NCBI GenBank assembly: GCA_032717465.1
Contig: CM064690.1
Location: forward strand, 29,460,153 to 29,524,152
Direction of reading: 5' to 3'
Length of the DNA: 64,000 nt
Source of the DNA: Coenobita brevimanus
Taxonomy: Eukaryota; Arthropoda; Malacostraca; Decapoda; Coenobitidae
The stretch's first letter is position 1. Every line of letters starts with the position of its first letter. Below are positions 22,366 through 33,878 of this stretch, piece after piece. The position numbers and the translations under genes were made by a program. The notes beneath the pieces are model-generated. The model saw only the letters and a program-made list of their open reading frames with translations, did no database searches and was not told the DNA's origin.

Positions 22366-23720
22366 AACCCAGGTAGGCAAAGTACGGTCCAATGGGTCCA
22401 TTCCTTGAGGCAATGGGACTTTACACACCGTACTGTTTCCAGTGCAAAGAAAAATGGAAATACTGGAGCCTCTTCCTTCTACCTCTGTTTAATTAAGCTC
22501 AACCACTTTGCCTGCATTTGCTAAGGCTCAGCCATAACTTTCCCCACGATTTGCGTCCGCTATGGCCGATGAGACGCAAGATATTATTTGAGATGAATAT
22601 GTACTTTTATCTCTTCAAAGTCGTTTTAAAACATACCCAGGATGTTGTATAATGCCAATAAAAATTAATGAGGACTGGTATGGGAACAGCGAGGCAGAAA
22701 CAAGTTAATTATTGACTAATTGTGCAACGTATAAATAATATCCAAAGCTGACGCCATTGAATGAACATAGACCTCGATAGTTCTCCACGAAAACTAATTA
22801 TTTTAGAATTAATTAATATTAAGTATATTTACAGAATGACGGGGAATCGTCCAGGGAGCGAATTGTCCTGACGGAGAACTATGTTTTGACGGCGAATTGT
22901 CCAGGAACCGACGGAATTATGTTATGGTTGAGTTTATTCACCGTGAACCACTCATTTGTAAACTCACAGAACAGTAAACTCATGTCAAAGCCTTCGTTGG
23001 TGGGTAACTATGGAAATGACAGATGTTTATGTAGAATTAATATTATGGAATATGACTAGAAGGAATGCTGACTCAACAGTGCTCACGACATCAACCTTTA
23101 ATGTTTTATTCACAGTACTTCCGACGATTTTATTCAGCTGAGTGAGTCAGTCATTGGGGTAATCATCAAGAGGGCATAGGGCAACCTTGTTTTGTGGGTT
23201 ATTGTTCTTATGAACGCCCAGCCTTGTGATTATTATTATTTTTTCTAACATTCCATGAGAATATTTAGCACTCAACTCTTGGTGAGCCTGAATAGTATTG
23301 TGGGACACTTATCGACCTATGATTTCTGTTCACACGCACACAAATAAAACTGGTGATTCATTAAAAAATTCCCTTACATTAAGCATCTGTGTAGGCTTAC
23401 TGGAGAAACTATATTTTTTGCTTAATCAAGAACTGAAATTTGTGAATCTGTCTTTACTGGGTAGTGTTTGCATTATGAGTTTTTTTGTAATTTATATTTT
23501 TTGTGTGACCATTCTTCATTCCTAACCTTTCCCCTACTCTAGTCCTAATCTTGACATCACTCAGCCCTAACCTTGGCATTCTTCAGTCCTAACCTCACAC
23601 CATGGCATTCTGTTGGGAATCATATAGTGAACCCTAAAAGAAGCTAACCTATCCAGAAGTGTAGGTTTCCTGTGGCAGACCTTTTCTATATATTGGCTTC
23701 AACCTTTATTTACCTGTTAT
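22366..23720. other. Intergenic between mRpS18B and TTC5; no exon assigned
   Basis: The missing first coding exon of TTC5 is expected somewhere between about 22.0 and 25.9 kb. I found no ATG with a consensus phase-0 donor here that I could support. Near 22850-22915 a short diverged duplication occurs (gcgaattgtcc...gacgg repeated). Otherwise nothing recognised. Confidence 0.4.
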
Positions 23721-24110
23721 TTGTGGGAAGTGCTGGAGAGGAATACCATGATGTGTTCTTGTATTTTAAGGAAGCTCCCTAGCACCTCCTCCTCAGGTAT
23801 TTAGTAGTGGATATGGCTGGTTAATATCAGTTTATATGTTATTTATGCAGAGTACAGTTGCATATGAATAGGTGACACAGAAGACAGTAAGGAGTAATAT
23901 GCCAAATAAATCTCCTTGGAAGAGGTGTTAGGAAGCTTCTGTGACTGGCCACAGTACAGGTGGATCTGCTGCCTGCTATTATAAACCTGCCTCACCTCCC
24001 CCCAGAGAGTAAATGGTGGACTGCAGGTGAAGGGCAACATCAGTCTGCATTCCAGTGGGACGTGGGTTCACATTCGAAAGAGCCCACAGTCAACAACAAC
24101 ATGAATCAGT
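23720..24110 (+). repeat. SINE-like family C region
   Basis: Includes gaagtgctggagaggaataccatgatg, ttaggaagcttctgtgactggcc, and agagagtaaatggtggactgcaggtgaagggcaacatcagtctgcattcca, matching the family C body. The downstream edge is indistinct. Confidence 0.5.
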
Positions 24111-25164
24111 GTCCCCCTAACTCTCATCATTTGTTAGTCATAAATCTGTACATAAATGTCTGTACTGATGACCACCTCATTCTACAGATATCTGAGTAAA
24201 GTACAACCTGGAGTGGCAAGTGTTGAGGTGTATATGAGGGTGAGGAAGGAGGTACATATGGTGTGAGGTCGCCAGTCACCTCACCATCATGACTGCCATT
24301 GACGAGATTCGGGTCAGTCACCGCTACTCTTACATTGGCTGTGTTATGATGAATGTGTGTAACGGCACAGCCACACCTGCTCACCACATGTGACTGGCAA
24401 GATTTAATGAATCTCAGCATTCTTGCCCCTGAACTAACAGTTGGAACCCAGTATGGTACCTTGTTTCCCATTGTCTGTCACATATTTCAGGCAATTGTGG
24501 CAGTGCCCTAATAAACAAGGTATGAAAGCTGATTGCTTAGGGGAATGACAGGGGACTGAGTTAGTTGGGTGAATAATGCACTGAAGAGCACATGACAAGA
24601 GCTTGGCACCCCTTCTTAACCTGACAGTTGAATGACTGATTATCTGGCAAGTGGTCTTAAGCACATCTGGAAAGAACAAAAAAAAATCAAAAATTGTTTT
24701 GTTTTTGAGGTAAAGTCAGGAGTCTAGGGGGTTTGCATGGTGTATATTTGAGTGTATCCCATTTCACTGGGTGTACTGTTGACGGACCGACAAAATACTG
24801 GATCGGTGGTCATTTACCGAATCAGCACGTTTCATGGAAGAATATTATAATTTTTTTACCATGTGGATTCATACACGCCAAATAATCCGAAATTCGAAAA
24901 AAAAAAAAAAAAGTGTTTAATTTAACCATTAATAAAAAATCAGCATTCAAAGAAAAAACAAAGTTAGTGGGTATTTCCCCTTTACATTGCCAATGCTCCT
25001 TGACAGACTTCTATTTTGTATAAATACTGACTTACAATGCAGATAATGTATTTGCAGATTAAATCAAATTTATACAAAGCTGAAGCCTGTTAAGGCTACT
25101 TGTCAGGCTAAAGGCAAAACACTTCTGCCAACCTTAACAAAGTTTTGCTCTAAATCCTGATTTT

Positions 25165-25365
25165 TTTTATCATCATCATCATCTGGACCTCCTTTCCCAC
25201 CCTAGGGCTGGGTGAGGAGTAGCATGTCCCGAGAGCCTAAGTTTGCCCAGTTCAATGGGCCACGCTTCCACTCACTCATCATTCAGGCCTCCGGAATCCT
25301 GGCTGTATGTGATACGCCAAAAACATTCATCACATTCTGTAGCTTCCCATAAACGTATCCTATCT
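25165..25365 (-). repeat. SINE-like family E copy, inverted
   Basis: Starts with a (cat)n tract, then ctggacctcctttcccaccctagggctgggtgaggagtagc, then cccaagtt-type and caatgggccacgcttccactcactcatcattcaggcc words and ggaatcctggctgtatgtg. The 35120-35370 copy is its reverse complement over the whole length. Confidence 0.75.
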
Positions 25366-25369
25366 ATCT

Positions 25370-25680
25370 CTCTATCTATAGCCCGACGCCCTAATCCCGC
25401 AAAGGGTGGCCGCAGACAAAACGCCTCCAAGTCGCTCTGTCACCCACCATTTGACTACCCTCCCCCCAACTCACCCCCCCCCCTCATATACCTCTCAACT
25501 CTATCCCTCCACCTCATCCTCGGTCTACCCCTCCCTCTCCCTCCCTCCACCTCACCTACATACACCCTCTTCGTCAGTCTTTCATTCTCCATTCTCTTCA
25601 CATGTCCAAACCACCTCAGTGTATTTCTCCTAATCTTCTCAACCACATCCACATCCACCCCACAACGTTCCATCCAATAG
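25370..25680 (-). mobile_element. Antisense 3' LINE fragment
   Basis: On the minus strand it encodes RRNTLRWFGHVKRMENERL and GRGRPRMRWRDRVERYM, the C-terminus of the same LINE as at 5.0 and 40.6 kb, and it ends in a tatc/gata tail at about 25362-25380. Confidence 0.8.
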
Positions 25681-25971
25681 AGCTAAATTAAACACAAAAT
25701 TTTTACCGGATTTCAGGTAATTAGGTGTGTATGATCTTATATGGTGATAAAAATTATAATATTGTCCCATGAAAAGTGCCGATTTGGTAAATGACTGCTG
25801 ATTTGGTATGTCATCGCACCCTACTGTTCATAGTGCTCCCACTTTCATGATTTATTTTTTCTGTGTTTTCCTGATCTTTGCTCATTCCATCCTTAGGTGG
25901 GGAAAAAAAGGCCATGATGATAATGATAACCTGAGCAAATGACTTGTGTGATGTTATAAAAACTCTGACAG

Positions 25972-28658
25972 GAGAGTGTGCGGAGACTGTACCAATTCCG
26001 TGATGAATACTTCAAGACATACAGCATTCAGGAGGCTGCCAGCAAACCTCAGCGAGTGCAGGAGGAGATCAGAAAGACGGTGGAGGAGATTGAGAATAAA
26101 AAAGGTATGGTGCTGTACTGGAACAGAAGATCTTTGTACTCTAATTTGGCCTAAAACTGTCATCTCTCCATTTTGAATGCTGAGTTATAACAATAGATTA
26201 ACATAAGAATATGATGCCAATCAAGGATAATTGCTACAGAAAGGATGTAGAGCTGTAGCATTATGTTGTCCTTCTCTGCTATGGTACTGTCCTATGTGAA
26301 GTAAGCTGCAAAAGGACAAAAATCTGGGCCAAGTTGTGAATAAAAACAGTAACTACAACACAGAACTGATCCTAAGTCTATTTGTGAATCTCAGACCAGG
26401 TGAGCCCAGATGTGAAGGGTGAGCTGTACCTGCTTCACGGCCGTGCCCTCAACGCTGGCTCCGAGTACAGCAGTGAGGCGGAGGAGATGTTGGGTCGTGC
26501 CACACGCTTCAACCTGCCCGATGCATGGAATGAGCTAGGGGAGTGCCAGTACAAGAAAGGCGACTTCACTGGGGCTCACACATGCTTTCAAAAGGCACTC
26601 AAGTTGGTCAGTTGCAAAGAATGGGAATACTTAGTACAATTCTGTATCTGATGTTCATATGCACACTGTAAGTTGTCTACTATTAAATTTTCACATGGAT
26701 ATTTTCACTATTATTATCCGAAACTCATGCCTGCGTCCTATAGGCTCAGAAGTTGGTCAGTCTTATTTGTGCGGGAGTGGTAAATATAACTGTCACAGAG
26801 AAATAAGGCAACATTATCGATTACTGCAAATATGCTACATCTTCTTATGGTTTATTTTTTGTATAGGCGCAGAACAAGGTGTACTTTCGCAACATGTCAA
26901 TGCTGATGAGAAGCTTACCCTGGAAGACCATCACAGAGAGGGAAGAGAATGTTACTAAGGTGGGTTGGGCCCAAATTCACTATCATCATCATCATCATCA
27001 CACTAGTCTTCAGACTCAATTCTTCTCACTTTTTTTTTTTAAGATACACATCACTAATGCCTAATCCAGGAACTACCAGACCACAATAGGTCTCCTGCTG
27101 CAACACAGAAGTTTCGTCATTTTGCAGCTTATTTCCTGTAACACAGTGGCAAAGTAAGGCAGTGTTATTACTGTATATCCTTTTTATCATACTTCATCAT
27201 GACTAGCACCATCATCTAGTGTTCATTTCTTTTTACAACTCAGCATTCAAGACAGAGACAGGGCAAATTTAGGCCAAGGTAAAAAAAAAAAAAAAAAAAA
27301 AAAAGTATGACATCTTACCTCTCAGGGACTGGAGTATGCACGTCAGGCCTTGCAGCTCGACATGAGTGATGGACACTCGTGGCTGGTGCTGGGCAATGCT
27401 TACCTGGCTGCGTTCTTCACTGTTGATGCCAAGTTGGAGTCTCTCAAGCATTGCAAGGCTGCATACACCAAAGCTGTGAGTGTGCGGTTGATTGTTGAAA
27501 GGAACTGGGCCACTCCCACAACCTGGATGCAGACAGTTTTCATTATAGTATATGACAGATACAATGTGATCCAAAATATTAAAACTTTTCAGACAACTCT
27601 TACTGCTGATAGGAAGGAAAAAGCCAAACTAAATTAATGTAGGCAATTTTTCTATAATAAAGAACTAATACCCACTTTCTATATATATATTACAGGCAAA
27701 TGACCCATTAGCTGTAGTTCTGCCAGAGCTTCACTTCAGTAAATTTCACGTAAGTTGTAGCCTAGCCCCAGACCCCTACACTCCTGTTTGTACAGGGCAA
27801 ACAAAGGGTGATGTATTAATGAATGTATGTATGTATGTATGAATGTAAGTATGTATGTAACCTAACAGTGTACCCTTCTTTAGTACATCACTGCACTTAC
27901 TGAACTCTCTTACTTGGCAGTGCAGTACAGTGTTGTTATAAAAGTTGCTTGAGATGAAGGGTACAGGAATCATCAGGGTCAAAATATGGCCTGTTATTCC
28001 ACTGTATCTACTTCACTCTTAGGGTTTGTCTTTCACTCTCCTTAATGCACCATGTCAAAGAGAATTGTCTGTGGGCAAAGCAATAAATATACCAAACCTC
28101 CCTTCACCTCAGAAACACTAGCCACCAGAGGAAGTAGAAGAAAAGTAAACTATTGGTTGAAGTTTTGTCTTTGAGTGTACTGTACTTGTCCTTTACGGCA
28201 GTCTTGCTTAAATGTATTTTACTGTGACGTTGCTCAGGAACTAAAGTTGGTTTGTGTTAACCTGATAGAATTGGGCCTTCCCCACAGGTTAAATACTGTA
28301 TTGTACAATACGAAACTTGTGGTAGCATGAAGTTAAACAAGCCCTAGTTATTAGGTAGGACTAAATCTTCTTGGTCGGTAGTCATTTCAGCTGCCCAGGT
28401 TGACTCAGTCTGCCATCAACTAAGTGGCAAGGAGTTTGGTATCTTTGCCAGATTATAGTTCCTTCAACTTAATTTGGCCCAGATTTTTTCCTTTTGCAGC
28501 TTATTTCACATAGCTCAGTGGCAGTAAAAGACAGTACTGTACTACAGCTGTACATCTTGCCACAGCATTTCTTCATGACTAGCATCATATTGTAGTGCTG
28601 TGCTAATCTGTAGTTAGAACTCAGCATTCCAGATAGAGAAATGGCAATTTGAGGCCAA

Positions 28659-28690
<32 letters not shown>

Positions 28691-31114
28691 GTGTCCGACT
28701 CTGGGCATAGGCTTCACAGCCTGCTTTCAAGGCCCAGTAGCCCTCCTACGTACTGCACACCTCTACATGTCACCACTTTGGTGCTAACACCCAACGTCCA
28801 TATTGAATACATGCTAGGGCTGTCTCATACAGGACTGGTGTATTGGTATTAGCGGGGGTATTTTTACGACTTGTCGGTGGGTCTTCTAGTAGATCAGTAA
28901 AGTCTGATTTTTTGTGAAATTCAAATCCTTAAACTGTTCCCTGCTCCAGCGGGATTTGAACCCGGGTCCGTTAGGACTACAAGCCACCTCTCTACCGATT
29001 GAGCCACCGCCTCCCCCAAAATATAATAAAAATGCTCTATAATGTAGGTACACAGTAAGAGATAATAACTTGCCTTGTGGGTATGCAGGTTGAGTGGTAT
29101 GAAGAGGACTACTCTAAGGCGCTGAGCAGCTTGTGGCGCGCATATGAGTTGGAACCCACGTGGATGGAGTGCCGCAACAAGTTTGACGAGTGCCACCGCT
29201 TCTTACAAAAGCTCTCGCATATGGTCGCCACCAGAGGACAGCTCAACCAGCGACGCATCAACTCCCTTATGGCTGTAGGATCGACGAAAGAGATCAATTT
29301 TTTTAAGGGATAGGTATCTTGATGAGTAGATCCATAAGACATTAAATCGTGACTGATTATTGTTTTTAGATGTCTATAGATCAATTCTCTCATGGCTATA
29401 AGTTCAGCAAAGAAGATTAATTTTTGTTAGTAATAGATCTCTTGACAGGTAGATGCAAAAGACATAATGACTGATTATTATTTTTAGGTGATCTTTGCTC
29501 ATTTTTTTGAAGGGTTTGTTTCTGGTAAAGAGGTTAATTATTTTAGGGGGGCATAGACCTCTTGGGGTCATATTTATAAATGCTGCTAACCAGTTTTTTA
29601 CAATAAATGAGTCTCCATAACAGTTAGCTTTTATTACAGATGTTTTTTTCATATCGTGTCATCGTAATATTCACTGTAGTTTGACAGTGAAGCATTTGTT
29701 AGCTGTATAATTGAGGAGAAGTACTGTACATTTAAAGTGAATCTTATTAAGCTTATGAGAGTTTATGACTATAGCTCTTGATGAATACATACAATATATA
29801 AAGACATAATGACTGATTGTTTGTAGATGCTGAGTGAATGAGAGTCTACAACATTTAATATTTGTACAGTACTTTCTTTTTCTTTATTTTCAAAGATTCT
29901 GACTTCCCACCTATGTATGGGTGGGGAAAAAGGCCAGGTTAATAATGACAATCAGGATGATGATGTACTAAACTGACCACAGGACATCTGTGTGAACCAG
30001 CTGGGTCCATACGAGAAGGGTGGCAGCAGCCTTACTGGGGGAGTCAAGCCTGACCTAGTCCCTCTGGCACTCCTTGCTGAAGGCACCAACCATAACAAGG
30101 TCAGGTCAGGTCAGGGTAGGGTAATCTAAAGTCTAAGCAGCACCTTTTCAAACACACAAACCTAATGTGTAAATTCTACAAGTGTTCTAGTTACTGGAAA
30201 TTACTTCTCTTCGATCACTCACTGGAACATATTTTTGTCAACTTACGAGACATCCCATCACAGTGTCCTTACCAATATATTTTAACAAATGGAATGTTAT
30301 CATTTTGCTCATAATCTGAATACAAACCAACCGGATAATAAAAAATACAAAAGGCATACAAGAGATTGAGGTATGAAGGTGAAAGTGGCTAAATATATCA
30401 TGAAGGAGGAAGTATTGTGGTTCTTTCAACTTGACTTGCCCAGTTTCATCCTTTTACAGCTTATTTCATGTAGCTCGGAAAAAAAAAATACAGCTCAGTA
30501 TCCTATTAATAACACTTCTCCATTACTAGCATCACATAGTGATAATCTGTTGTTACACTCCAGTATTCAAGATGGCGAGATGGCAATTTTAAGCCAAGTT
30601 AGAGTAAAACAATTATAATTAATCTTTGACATTCCTTTCATTTCTCCCTATTTCTTCTCATGCACAGATAATTCTCGGGAAGGTGGTGTGTACGGTCATC
30701 CCCGAGTCTGGCATTCCGTTTTCCTTATGCCTGGTGGACCGAGACGGGGATTGTGTAGGGGTGACCGTGTACAACTGGGCCAGCGGGTGTGGGGTCAAAA
30801 TTGGTGACTCAGTGGCAGTTGTGGCTCCTGTCCTTAAGACACATTCCATTTCGGTTCCCAATCATGAGGTTAGTTGCTGTCTTTTGTGTTCTTGTATTTC
30901 TGGAATGATATTGATGATGGTGGTGGTGTTGATTGATGATGATGATGATGATGATGATGACGATGATGGTGATGGTGTTGATGATATTTTTCAGTCACTG
31001 TCATTCCGTTCGGTGCGAGTGGCGGTGCCACTGATGCTGGTGGTAAACAAGAGGCCTGTGGGTGTAGGGCAGGTGGCTACATCCCAGATTGTGTCCCAGC
31101 AGAAGCCTGAATGA
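25972..31114 (+). CDS. TTC5: TTC5 (Strap), TPR and OB-fold cofactor; first exon missing
   Basis: Nine coding exons are supported: 25972-26104, 26395-26606, 26867-26959, 27326-27475, 27696-27749, 29089-29274, 29983-30099, 30668-30868 and 30995-31114 (421 aa). Human TTC5 is 440 aa, so roughly 20 N-terminal residues and the start codon are missing. The family is a p300/JMY stress-response cofactor and also a reader in tubulin mRNA autoregulation. Matching blocks include SVRRLYQFRDEYFKTYS, then TPR pieces (AWNELGECQYKKGDFTGAHT; WLVLGNAYLAAFF; YEEDYSKALSSLWRAYELEP), then the C-terminal OB-fold (IILGKVV...IGDSVAVV...VRVAVPLMLVVN). All junction phases agree. Exon 2 starts at 26395 (ctcag|AC), the only acceptor giving an open phase-matched frame. 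The 126-nt last intron (30869-30994) is stop-free and in frame. Confidence 0.93.
26132..26348. repeat. MITE-like family A copy
   Basis: Begins ctttgtactctaatttggcc and ends gggccaagttgtgaataaaa, imperfect inverted termini. The interior carries gctgagttataaca, gctacagaaaggatgtagagctgtagcat and gtaagctgcaaaaggacaaaaatc. It lies in the intron between TTC5 exons 1 and 2 as listed. Confidence 0.75.
27105..27290. repeat. MITE-like family A copy, one end degraded
   Basis: Inverted orientation of the family: cattttgcagcttatttcctgtaacacagtggcaaa, then catgactagcaccat, then cagcattcaagacagagacagggcaaatttaggccaagg. The left terminus has lost the consensus. A poly-A tract follows, directly before the acceptor of the 27326 TTC5 exon. 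Confidence 0.65.
28456..28662. repeat. MITE-like family A copy
   Basis: Starts ccttcaacttaatttggcccagatttttt and ends atggcaatttgaggccaag, with the internal words ttttgcagcttatttcacatagctcagtggcag and cttcatgactagcatcatatt. A run of T residues abuts the right end. Confidence 0.75.
28935..29022 (-). repeat. tRNA-derived SINE head / tRNA relic
   Basis: The minus strand contains an A-box-like TGGCTCAATCGGTAGAG and a B-box GGTTCAAATCC about 45 bases later, with a T-arm-like CGGGTTCAAATCCCG stem. The anticodon stem cannot be formed and the D-stem has a mismatch, so this is a tRNA-derived retroelement head and not a working tRNA. The minus-strand translation contains AVAQSVERW, a phrase commonly produced by such tRNA-like repeats. 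It lies just upstream of the TTC5 exon at 29089. Confidence 0.7.
30421..30610. repeat. MITE-like family A copy
   Basis: Termini ttctttcaacttgacttgccc and aagccaagttagagtaaaac, interior ttacagcttatttcatgtagctcgg, cattactagcatcacatag and cagtattcaagatggcgagatggcaatttt. It ends 57 bp before the acceptor of TTC5 exon 30668. Confidence 0.75.
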
Positions 31115-31720
31115 AGCCCAGGGGGGAGGAGGAGGAGGCGAGGTTAAGGTAAAGAAGGAAAGCTGCAAGCAAGAAGGAAATGGAAGAGATGGATGGAAAT
31201 GTATTTGGTATGAGAATACAACTAAGCAGAAAGCTGAGAAAAGCTGCATCAGGGAGGGAAAAGGGAAAAGCTGTGGCCAAGAAGAAAATATGACTAAGCT
31301 AAAGGTTAAGAAACATGGGACTGAGTAGTGACGTAGAGATAAGGCTGAAGATGGAAGGTTGGAAGGGTAAGGAGGGGGTGAAATGAAGTTACGGTAAAGA
31401 GGAAGAGGAGAGCTGAAGCCAAGAAGAAGGAAATGGAAGAAAAAAAAAAAAAGTGCTTGGAAAAAAAGTATTACCCAGGAAAAAGTGTTTGGAAGGAAAA
31501 AGTTGTGAAAAGTAGGATTACACAAAAGGGACCTTGAAGGAGAGAAGAATCCAAAAAATGTGGATCAGAATGATCAAGAAAAAGGCATTGGAAGAAAAGT
31601 AACCATGGAAAAGGAGTCTGGGAGGGAATATGGGGCCAAGTAAGAAAATTCAGGGAGGAATGGAGGACTGCAGAACGAGAAGAAGAGGAAATAAAGCTCA
31701 GTAATGGATGACTGTGAGCT
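31115..31720 (+). other. Purine-rich TTC5 3' UTR candidate
   Basis: Almost the whole stretch is A/G on the transcript strand. A roughly 50-base unit (ggtaaagaaggaaagctgcaagcaagaaggaaatggaag) recurs imperfectly near 31390 (ggtaaagaggaagaggagagctgaagcc...aagaaggaaatggaag). A possible poly(A) signal AATAAA lies at 31690-31695. The long minus-strand frames here are pyrimidine-strand shadows. Confidence 0.55.
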
Positions 31721-31789
31721 GTTAATTTTTTAGGCTTGTGATCTCTTATATGCAACTGCAGTCAATAGTTCCCTTGCATTGTCTTGAAG

Positions 31790-31945
31790 GTGCTGGAGAG
31801 GGACGCCTTCACTGTATGGCATCAATACGACCAGGAAGTGGATCTTCCTGATTATACAGTACAGTTGTCCCTCATTACTCCCCTTTTCCCTGCAGTTAAG
31901 TGGGTTACAGTGTAGATGAGTCTGGTGTTGCAACTACTACAGCTG
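31790..31945 (+). repeat. SINE-like family C copy
   Basis: Shows gtgctggagagggacgccttcactgtatggcatcaatac, then gattatacagtacagttgtccctc, then gagtctggtgttgcaactactacagc. The CTA-rich tail is present. Confidence 0.6.
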
Positions 31946-32520
31946 TTACATTGTCTTGAAACAGTGTCAAAATCTAACAAGATCGTGGTAAACTAATCAG
32001 TAAAAATCAAACCAGTTGGGATCTTGTTCAGAACCCAAGAACTGTCAAGGAACTATTGACTGTGACTGTATACTTTGCTCTCTCATGACATGGATGATTA
32101 TGGTAGTGTTATTCATTTTTGTGGTGCACTGGAGTCTTAAGTCTGAACATGTATTTTCAAAACCAGTCAACATTCTGAATTATAGATTAATGAAAATATT
32201 AAATCACAGTAATTATACACAGTCAGATACAAGTGGAAACAGTAATCCAAAATAGCCATCAATAATCCAATACAGTAATGGGAAAAAATAAATACAAAAT
32301 GGTTCTCAATAATCCGAACATGGCGTAGGCTATCAGAGTTCGGGTTTGGGAGACATGACTATGCTGTATCATATTAATTTATTGTTAGTTACTTTATAAT
32401 CTTGCTTGTTTATTTTAATTATTCACCCACAAACACCATTCCATAAGCAGTAAAATATGTCAGTTTTCCTGCCAGTTAGGAGTGAGAGTGAGTAATATCA
32501 TGTAGCTAAAAATTCTGACT

Positions 32521-32728
32521 GTTTTTACTTTAACTTGGCCTAAAATTGTTACCATCTCCATCTTGAACACTGAGTTGTAACAGTATATGAACACTAGAAT
32601 ATTATGCTGCTCATGAAGAAGTGCTGTGGAAAGGATGTGGAGCAGTAGCATTGTCTTTTTCTGCCACTGAGGTACATGAAATTAAGTCTAAAAAAGATGA
32701 AAATCATGGCCAGGTTAGAATTAAAACA
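32521..32728. repeat. MITE-like family A copy, well preserved
   Basis: Left end gtttttactttaacttggcc and right end ggccaggttagaattaaaac are inverted matches. The interior runs taaaattgttaccatctccatcttgaacactgagttgtaacag, gctcatgaagaagtgctgtggaaaggatgtggagcagtagcattg, gccactgaggtacatgaaattaag. This copy is a good template for the family consensus. Confidence 0.8.
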
Positions 32729-32739
32729 GTAAAAGTGCT

Positions 32740-33450
32740 TTTCCTCAGTGGCGAGTGTTGTTAAAGTGTCGGTTATTGTAAAAAATTGTGTAATGTCACC
32801 TTTTCTGAATATGTTGCTGAATAATGTCTACCTTTTTTGTTATCGAATGAATATTTTACAGCACTCTCTTTACTTATAACCAACAATGAGGATTCTTTGT
32901 GTGTGTGAGAAGCCAATGTTTATATTTTGAGCCGCTAACCCCAGCATGTGGGTGATTCATATATTGACATATACTGAAACACATTAGGGGTTAAAAGGAG
33001 AGTAAATGATGTGATATAGGGGCTTGGAGGGGTTTTGTTGTGGTCACCTCAAATGAATTCTGTGATTAGGGGTCTGGCAGTATATAGGTACCTAGTGATA
33101 ATAATAGATTCCAGTACTTTACACAGTACAACTTATAAATGCGATAGATATATAATTATAATTCCATCTCATTATTGCTTTATCCCTATGTTTTAGAAGA
33201 GTAATTCTAACAAGCCTCAAATTACCTAGCTCAACACAGGCCTGTAGAACCATAGCATGATAAGTTGGAAAGAACATCGTATTTTAGAAATCCTGTAGTA
33301 ATTCATAGCATCAGTTGTCATCCAGTTATTTGAATACCGTATGTGCAGTAGATGACAAAATGTGCCAAGACTCATCAGATTTTACAACATACTCTCATGC
33401 TGACATCTCCCTTAACTTTATCAATCCGAGTATTTGTTTTTTATTCTAAC
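32740..33450. other. Intergenic, no gene recognised
   Basis: Unremarkable AT-rich sequence with no conserved exon, long frame or clear repeat assignment. Confidence 0.5.
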
Positions 33451-33452
33451 TA

Positions 33453-33878
33453 CAGTATAACCTCACTATAACAGACTAACTGGGGCCCAGGCCATTCTGA
33501 AAAAAGTTAAATTCCGATAAAAGCAACATCTAAACATCCCCCTGCTAACCTGGACTTTTTCCGATATATCAGACATTCATCCATATCACACCAACAGTTT
33601 TTAAACTGTATTCACATCCATTGCTGTACTGTACTGTATGATACATTCATTACAATATTCAGATGGTATAATATATATAATAATACTGTACTGTACACTG
33701 ATAAACATGTATTTATTTACCTTATTGTGGTGAACATAGTTGAAATGGTCAGGCAGTCTGGACCACGTTTGGCTTTCTTGGAATTTTTCCGATACATAGG
33801 AATTTAGTTTGGTAGCTCCTCGATTCCGATAAAAGTGAATTTTGGTATATTGAAGACTGTTATATCAAGGTTTTACTG
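33453..33878. mobile_element. Second pogo/Tigger-like non-autonomous element
   Basis: The left end is CAGTATAACCTCACTATAAC and the reverse complement of the right end is CAGTAAAACCTTGATATAAC; over 25 bases 20 match. TA flanks both ends (33451-33452 and 33879-33880). Subterminal words such as attccgataaaag and ttttccgatata occur in both halves. The 426-bp body has no transposase frame. It is a different family from the 6.8-kb element. Confidence 0.75.

Larger units (their letters stand above)
24790..25815. mobile_element. Inverted-repeat element of about 1 kb with nested insertions
   Basis: The left arm (about 24808-24862: catttaccgaatcagcacgtttcatgg...aatattataattttt...accat) is the near reverse complement of the right arm (about 25740-25800: atggtgataaaaattataatattgtcccatgaaaagtgccgatttggtaaatg). 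The arms are roughly 55-60 bp of clear match. Between them lie a family E copy (25165-25360) and an antisense LINE 3' fragment (25375-25680). No transposase was seen. The exact termini and target duplication are not resolved. Confidence 0.6.

Noticed and set aside
22562..22591. ATG GCC GAT GAG ... as a TTC5 start resembling the human MADE opening
   Set aside because: The frame stops after nine codons with no GT donor before the stop.
28935..29022. Functional tRNA gene on the minus strand
   Set aside because: A and B boxes are present, but no anticodon stem can form; it is better read as a tRNA-derived SINE head.
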